A DNA stretch of 64,000 bases from Streptomyces caatingaensis. GTDB lineage: Bacteria; Actinomycetota; Actinomycetes; Streptomycetales; Streptomycetaceae. The position numbers were made by a program, and so were the translations under genes. The stretch spans positions 241,985 to 305,984 of the forward strand of contig NZ_LFXA01000014.1 of the NCBI RefSeq assembly GCF_001187435.1, read 5' to 3'. Shown one piece after another: positions 61,296 through 64,000 of the stretch (position 1 is the stretch's first letter; every line of letters starts with the position of its first letter). Under the pieces are notes generated by a model that was given only the letters and a program-made list of their open reading frames with translations, did no database searches and was not told where the DNA came from.

Positions 61296-61619
61296 TCAGA
61301 CGTTGAACGCCACGGACTTCGGCGGCCGTCCGAAGATGGCGTTCTGCCCGGGCCCGATCTCCAGTACGGCGTCCTGACAGGATTCGTCGCGATAGACGGT
61401 CGCCGTCCCGTTCGTTTCGTTGGTCGCGCCGGTCGCCCCGCCGTTCAGCGTGAAGCAGAACCGGTCGGCAGGGTCTTTGAGCTCGAACTCGACGCCGCTG
61501 CCCGTGGTGTAGGTGAAGGTACCCGTGGCGGCCTGACTGCTGGTGGCGAGCCCCGTCACCAGCACGGCGGCCACGCCGACGACCAGACTTGCTCTTCCTG
61601 CCCGCTCGAACGCACGCAT
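61296..61619 (-). CDS. Small secreted protein with one disulphide
   Basis: A 107-residue product (ATG 61619, AAGGAG upstream) with a Sec signal (SLVVGVAAVLVTGLATSSQA) and an 80-residue beta-rich domain with two cysteines (DRFCFTLNGG and RDESCQDAVLEIG). It resembles small secreted beta-sandwich proteins of Streptomyces such as SSI-unrelated inhibitors, but no function can be named. Confidence 0.72.
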   Translation of the reverse strand: MRAFERAGRASLVVGVAAVLVTGLATSSQAATGTFTYTTGSGVEFELKDPADRFCFTLNGGATGATNETNGTATVYRDESCQDAVLEIGPGQNAIFGRPPKSVAFNV

Positions 61620-62746
61620 GGGGTTCTCCTTCGTGGAAGAAAAGTCAGCTCCGAGCCGAAGGATCCGCCTTGCGGGGTCTTGTCCGTAACCGTCCTGACG
61701 GCAAATCACTCCGACGAGCGACGAAGTGACGCACTGGCGCAACCTGCCGCACCCAGGCGGGGCTCCCAGACGTAGTGGACGTGACAGATCCATTATTGAT
61801 CGCTATGTGAATGGTGTGCCGGCCTGGGGTCCAGCGATCGTTCTCCAACTCCTCGTCCTGGTATGTGCCCAGACGGGCCACGCCATTCCCGCCTGCCGGC
61901 GATCTCATTGCCGACCACTCTCTAGCACGCGATTCCGCCCATGTCAGGGCGAGAAAGAAGCGAACCCACGGGTCCGTCAGCAGTGGACCGGGAGAAGCCG
62001 GGTTCCACAATGCACGCCTTGCCGGACCGGAACGGTCTGCCTTCGTCGTTCGGCGTCTCCGCCACCAGCGCCCACGACAGCGAAGCACTGAAACCCGTGG
62101 TCGCCGGTCACCAAACGAGACGCGCCCCCACCGGGGCCGGCACTCCGCACCCGAGCGCCCCCGTGCCGACACGGCATACGACGTCCCTCACCCGCGCAAA
62201 TGGCCCTGCGGGCAAGCACATCGGCGCCCGCACCGCCCGCAAAGCATCGAGCCGGGCAGACGGCTGGGACGGCGCCGTTGGTCGGATGACCGAGCGGACG
62301 ACGTCGTGGCTGACCGGCTACCACCGCCTCACCATCCGCCCATCCGCTACGGATGCGCCCCCGCAACTCCCTTACCATTCTCGGCCTCGCAACCGCGATC
62401 TACTCCTACGAGCGCCTTTATCCATCTCACCACCTACGACACGGTCTCCACGGCTGGTCCACTCGATCTGTCGGGTACACACGTCGGCATCCCGCACATC
62501 CCCTGTGATCGCACGCCCGGGCATCGGCGCGATACCCAATCCAACTCCTCCCGAAATCAGAACAGTTCGCTGCTCTGATTGCTGCGACGGGGGTGCGCCG
62601 CTCCAGGGATGGGCAGGGAACCGGCAGCGCACAGCTCCACCGGGCCAGAACCGGCTACCGAACGTATGACAGTATTGACGGTTGGTCATCAGATAGTTCA
62701 GTCTCTGGGGCTGCGGTACATGAAGCCGCTTCCCGGAGAGGAATCC
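61620..62746. other. Long region without a convincing gene
   Basis: About 1.1 kb before the helicase gene. Composition is less GC-rich and lacks the usual third-position bias, and no frame has both a plausible ribosome site and recognisable protein features. An AT-richer stretch lies near 61775-61810. A TTGACG at about 62675 could be part of the helicase promoter but no -10 at good spacing was found. It may be decayed DNA. Confidence 0.5.
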
Positions 62747-64000
62747 ATGGCCATGGAGCCGACGAAGGAGCAGCCGGCTGCCCGTGAGGTGTTCGCCTCC
62801 GGCCGGGACTTGGCCCTGGTCGCAGGTGCCGGGACGGGCAAGACGTCCACCCTGATCCTGATGGGCGCCGCCACCCGCAGACGCGGGCTGTACGTGGCGT
62901 TCAACCGGGCGATCGCCGACGATGCCCGCGGGCGATTCGGGTCCCATGTGGAGTGCCGTACCGCACACTCCCTGGCCTTCCGCGCCGTCGGCCACCACTA
63001 CCGTGAGCGTCTGGACGCCTCGGCGAGGATCCCCGCCAAGCACACCGCCCGCCTGCTCGGCATCACCCGCGACCTTGACGTCAACTCCCGCCAGATCAAG
63101 GTCACTCACGCCGCGCGCCTGGTGATGGGCATGGTCCGCAAGTTCTGTTACACCACCGACCGGCAGGTCATGGCCCGCCACATGGAGCCGGTGAACGGCC
63201 TCGACGGCCCCGGCCAGGACTATCTCGCCCGCACCCTGCTGCCCTACGCACATCGCGCGTGGGAGGACATCTGCTCGCCCGCGGGCCGGCTGCGGTTCGA
63301 GCACGACCATTACATGAAGCTGTGGGCGATGACGTCCCCGCAGCTCGGCGCGGACTTCGTCCTGCTGGACGAGGCCCAGGACACCAACCCCGTCCTGGAG
63401 GAAGTCTTCCTCGCCCAGGACGCGCAGCGGGTATGCGTCGGGGACCCTGCCCAGCAGATCTACGGCTGGCGCAACGCGCGCGATGTGATGACCGGCTTCC
63501 CCGCCGAGCAACTGCGCCTGACCCAGTCCTTCCGCTTCGGCCCAGCCATCGCCGAGGTGGCCAACAAGTGGCTGGGACACGCCGAGTCGGAGATGCAGCT
63601 GACCGGCCACGGCCCCGGCTCGCGCGTCGGCAAGGTGGCACAGCCCGAGGCGGTGCTGTGCCGGGGAAATGTGGACGCGATGAGCGAAGTCCTGTCCTAC
63701 CTGGAGTTCGGCATCCCCGTGGCGCTGACCGGCGGAGGCAGTGCGCTGCAGCGCATCGCCAAGGCCGCACTCGAGCTCAAGGCGGGCCGGCGCACCAGCC
63801 ACCCGGAGCTGTTCTTGTTCTCCTCCTGGGGCGAGGTGCAGGAGTACGCCGAGCAGGACAAGACGGGCCAGGACCTCAAAGCGATCGTGCAACTGGTCGA
63901 CACCTACGGCCCCGACCAGATCATCACCGCGGTGGACCGCTTGTCTCCGGAGGAGAAGGCACAGGTCACCGTCTCCACCGCCCACAAGGCCAAGGGACGG
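62747..64000 (+). CDS. UvrD/Rep-type superfamily 1 helicase, incomplete at window end
   Basis: The first 418 codons of a 3'-5' SF1A helicase, open to the window edge. Motifs in order: Walker A LVAGAGTGKTST (motif I), CRTAHSLAF (Ia), FVLLDEAQD (II), VGDPAQQIYGWRNA (III), LTQSFRFGPAIAEVAN (IV region) and VSTAHKAKGR (V) at the very end. The start may be ATG 62747 (GGAGAGGAA upstream) or ATG 62720. Proteins of this kind occur in DNA repair, on plasmids and in defence systems. What follows is not visible. Confidence 0.88.
   Translation, partial: MAMEPTKEQPAAREVFASGRDLALVAGAGTGKTSTLILMGAATRRRGLYVAFNRAIADDARGRFGSHVECRTAHSLAFRAVGHHYRERLDASARIPAKHTARLLGITRDLDVNSRQIKVTHAARLVMGMVRKFCYTTDRQVMARHMEPVNGLDGPGQDYLARTLLPYAHRAWEDICSPAGRLRFEHDHYMKLWAMTSPQLGADFVLLDEAQDTNPVLEEVFLAQDAQRVCVGDPAQQIYGWRNARDVMTGFPAEQLRLTQSFRFGPAIAEVANKWLGHAESEMQLTGHGPGSRVGKVAQPEAVLCRGNVDAMSEVLSYLEFGIPVALTGGGSALQRIAKAALELKAGRRTSHPELFLFSSWGEVQEYAEQDKTGQDLKAIVQLVDTYGPDQIITAVDRLSPEEKAQVTVSTAHKAKGR

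Noticed and set aside
61620..62746. Several open frames in both strands
   Set aside because: None has a ribosome site plus protein-like composition, and no family features are visible.
62372..63985. A 537-codon minus-strand open frame over the helicase
   Set aside because: It is the antisense shadow of a gene with all SF1 helicase motifs.

Overview
The window is very GC-rich (roughly 73-75% by eye), with strong third-position G/C bias, many GTG starts, AAGGAG/GGAGG-type ribosome sites and Streptomyces-type gene content: a rodlin, a PucR regulator, an ECF41-type sigma factor, an F420-dependent Ddn-family oxidoreductase, a thermolysin-type secreted protease and a terminal-reductase NRPS cluster. 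It is most likely a Streptomyces chromosome, and the many accessory, broken and secreted genes suggest an arm rather than the core. No rRNA, tRNA, CRISPR array or insertion sequence was recognised.

Layout. 0.2-17.3 kb is mostly small metabolic and secreted genes: rodlin, epimerase + ECF41 sigma factor, Nudix hydrolase, Nei-type DNA glycosylase, an orphan molybdenum-hydroxylase FAD subunit, a frameshifted serine hydrolase, a two-gene 2-hydroxyacid pair divergent from a PucR regulator, APH-fold kinase and GNAT proteins. 17.3-30.8 kb is one minus-strand NRPS operon, read MFS exporter, free-standing condensation protein, C-A-T, acyl-CoA dehydrogenase, A-T-A-T, C-T-reductase. The A-T-A-T protein has no condensation domain and the C-T-reductase no adenylation domain, so the line must work partly in trans and should release its product reductively. 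31.0-36.5 kb holds an aerolysin/ETX-MTX2-like pore-forming protein, a MocR-type regulator divergent from an MFS transporter, and another MFS transporter.

36.8-39.4 kb is a RES/Xre-type toxin-antitoxin pair followed by a macro-domain gene. 39.6-45.5 kb has a Tat-exported metallophosphoesterase, a triterpene-cyclase homologue with the DCTAE motif of oxidosqualene cyclases, an orphan ParB-like protein and a lipoprotein. 45.5-56.1 kb has ribokinase beside a decayed sugar-binding-protein remnant, an M4 protease, cyclophilin, the Ddn-family protein, a frameshifted SecDF fusion gene, a 5'-truncated O-methyltransferase, an alpha/beta hydrolase and an OhrR/Ohr pair.

56.1-64.0 kb has the least familiar content. 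A membrane NACHT-type STAND ATPase is divergent from a two-gene unit: a 110-residue protein of unknown family and a 496-residue protein with an N-terminal helix-turn-helix and a C-terminal part resembling the palm of protein-primed (phi29-like) family-B DNA polymerases. Then come a multiply frameshifted MerR/TipA-like pseudogene, a small secreted protein, about 1.1 kb without a convincing gene, and a UvrD/Rep-type helicase running off the end. Two long genes (serine hydrolase, SecDF) are each broken by one extra base in a three-base C run, so base-calling error must be excluded before treating them as real pseudogenes.
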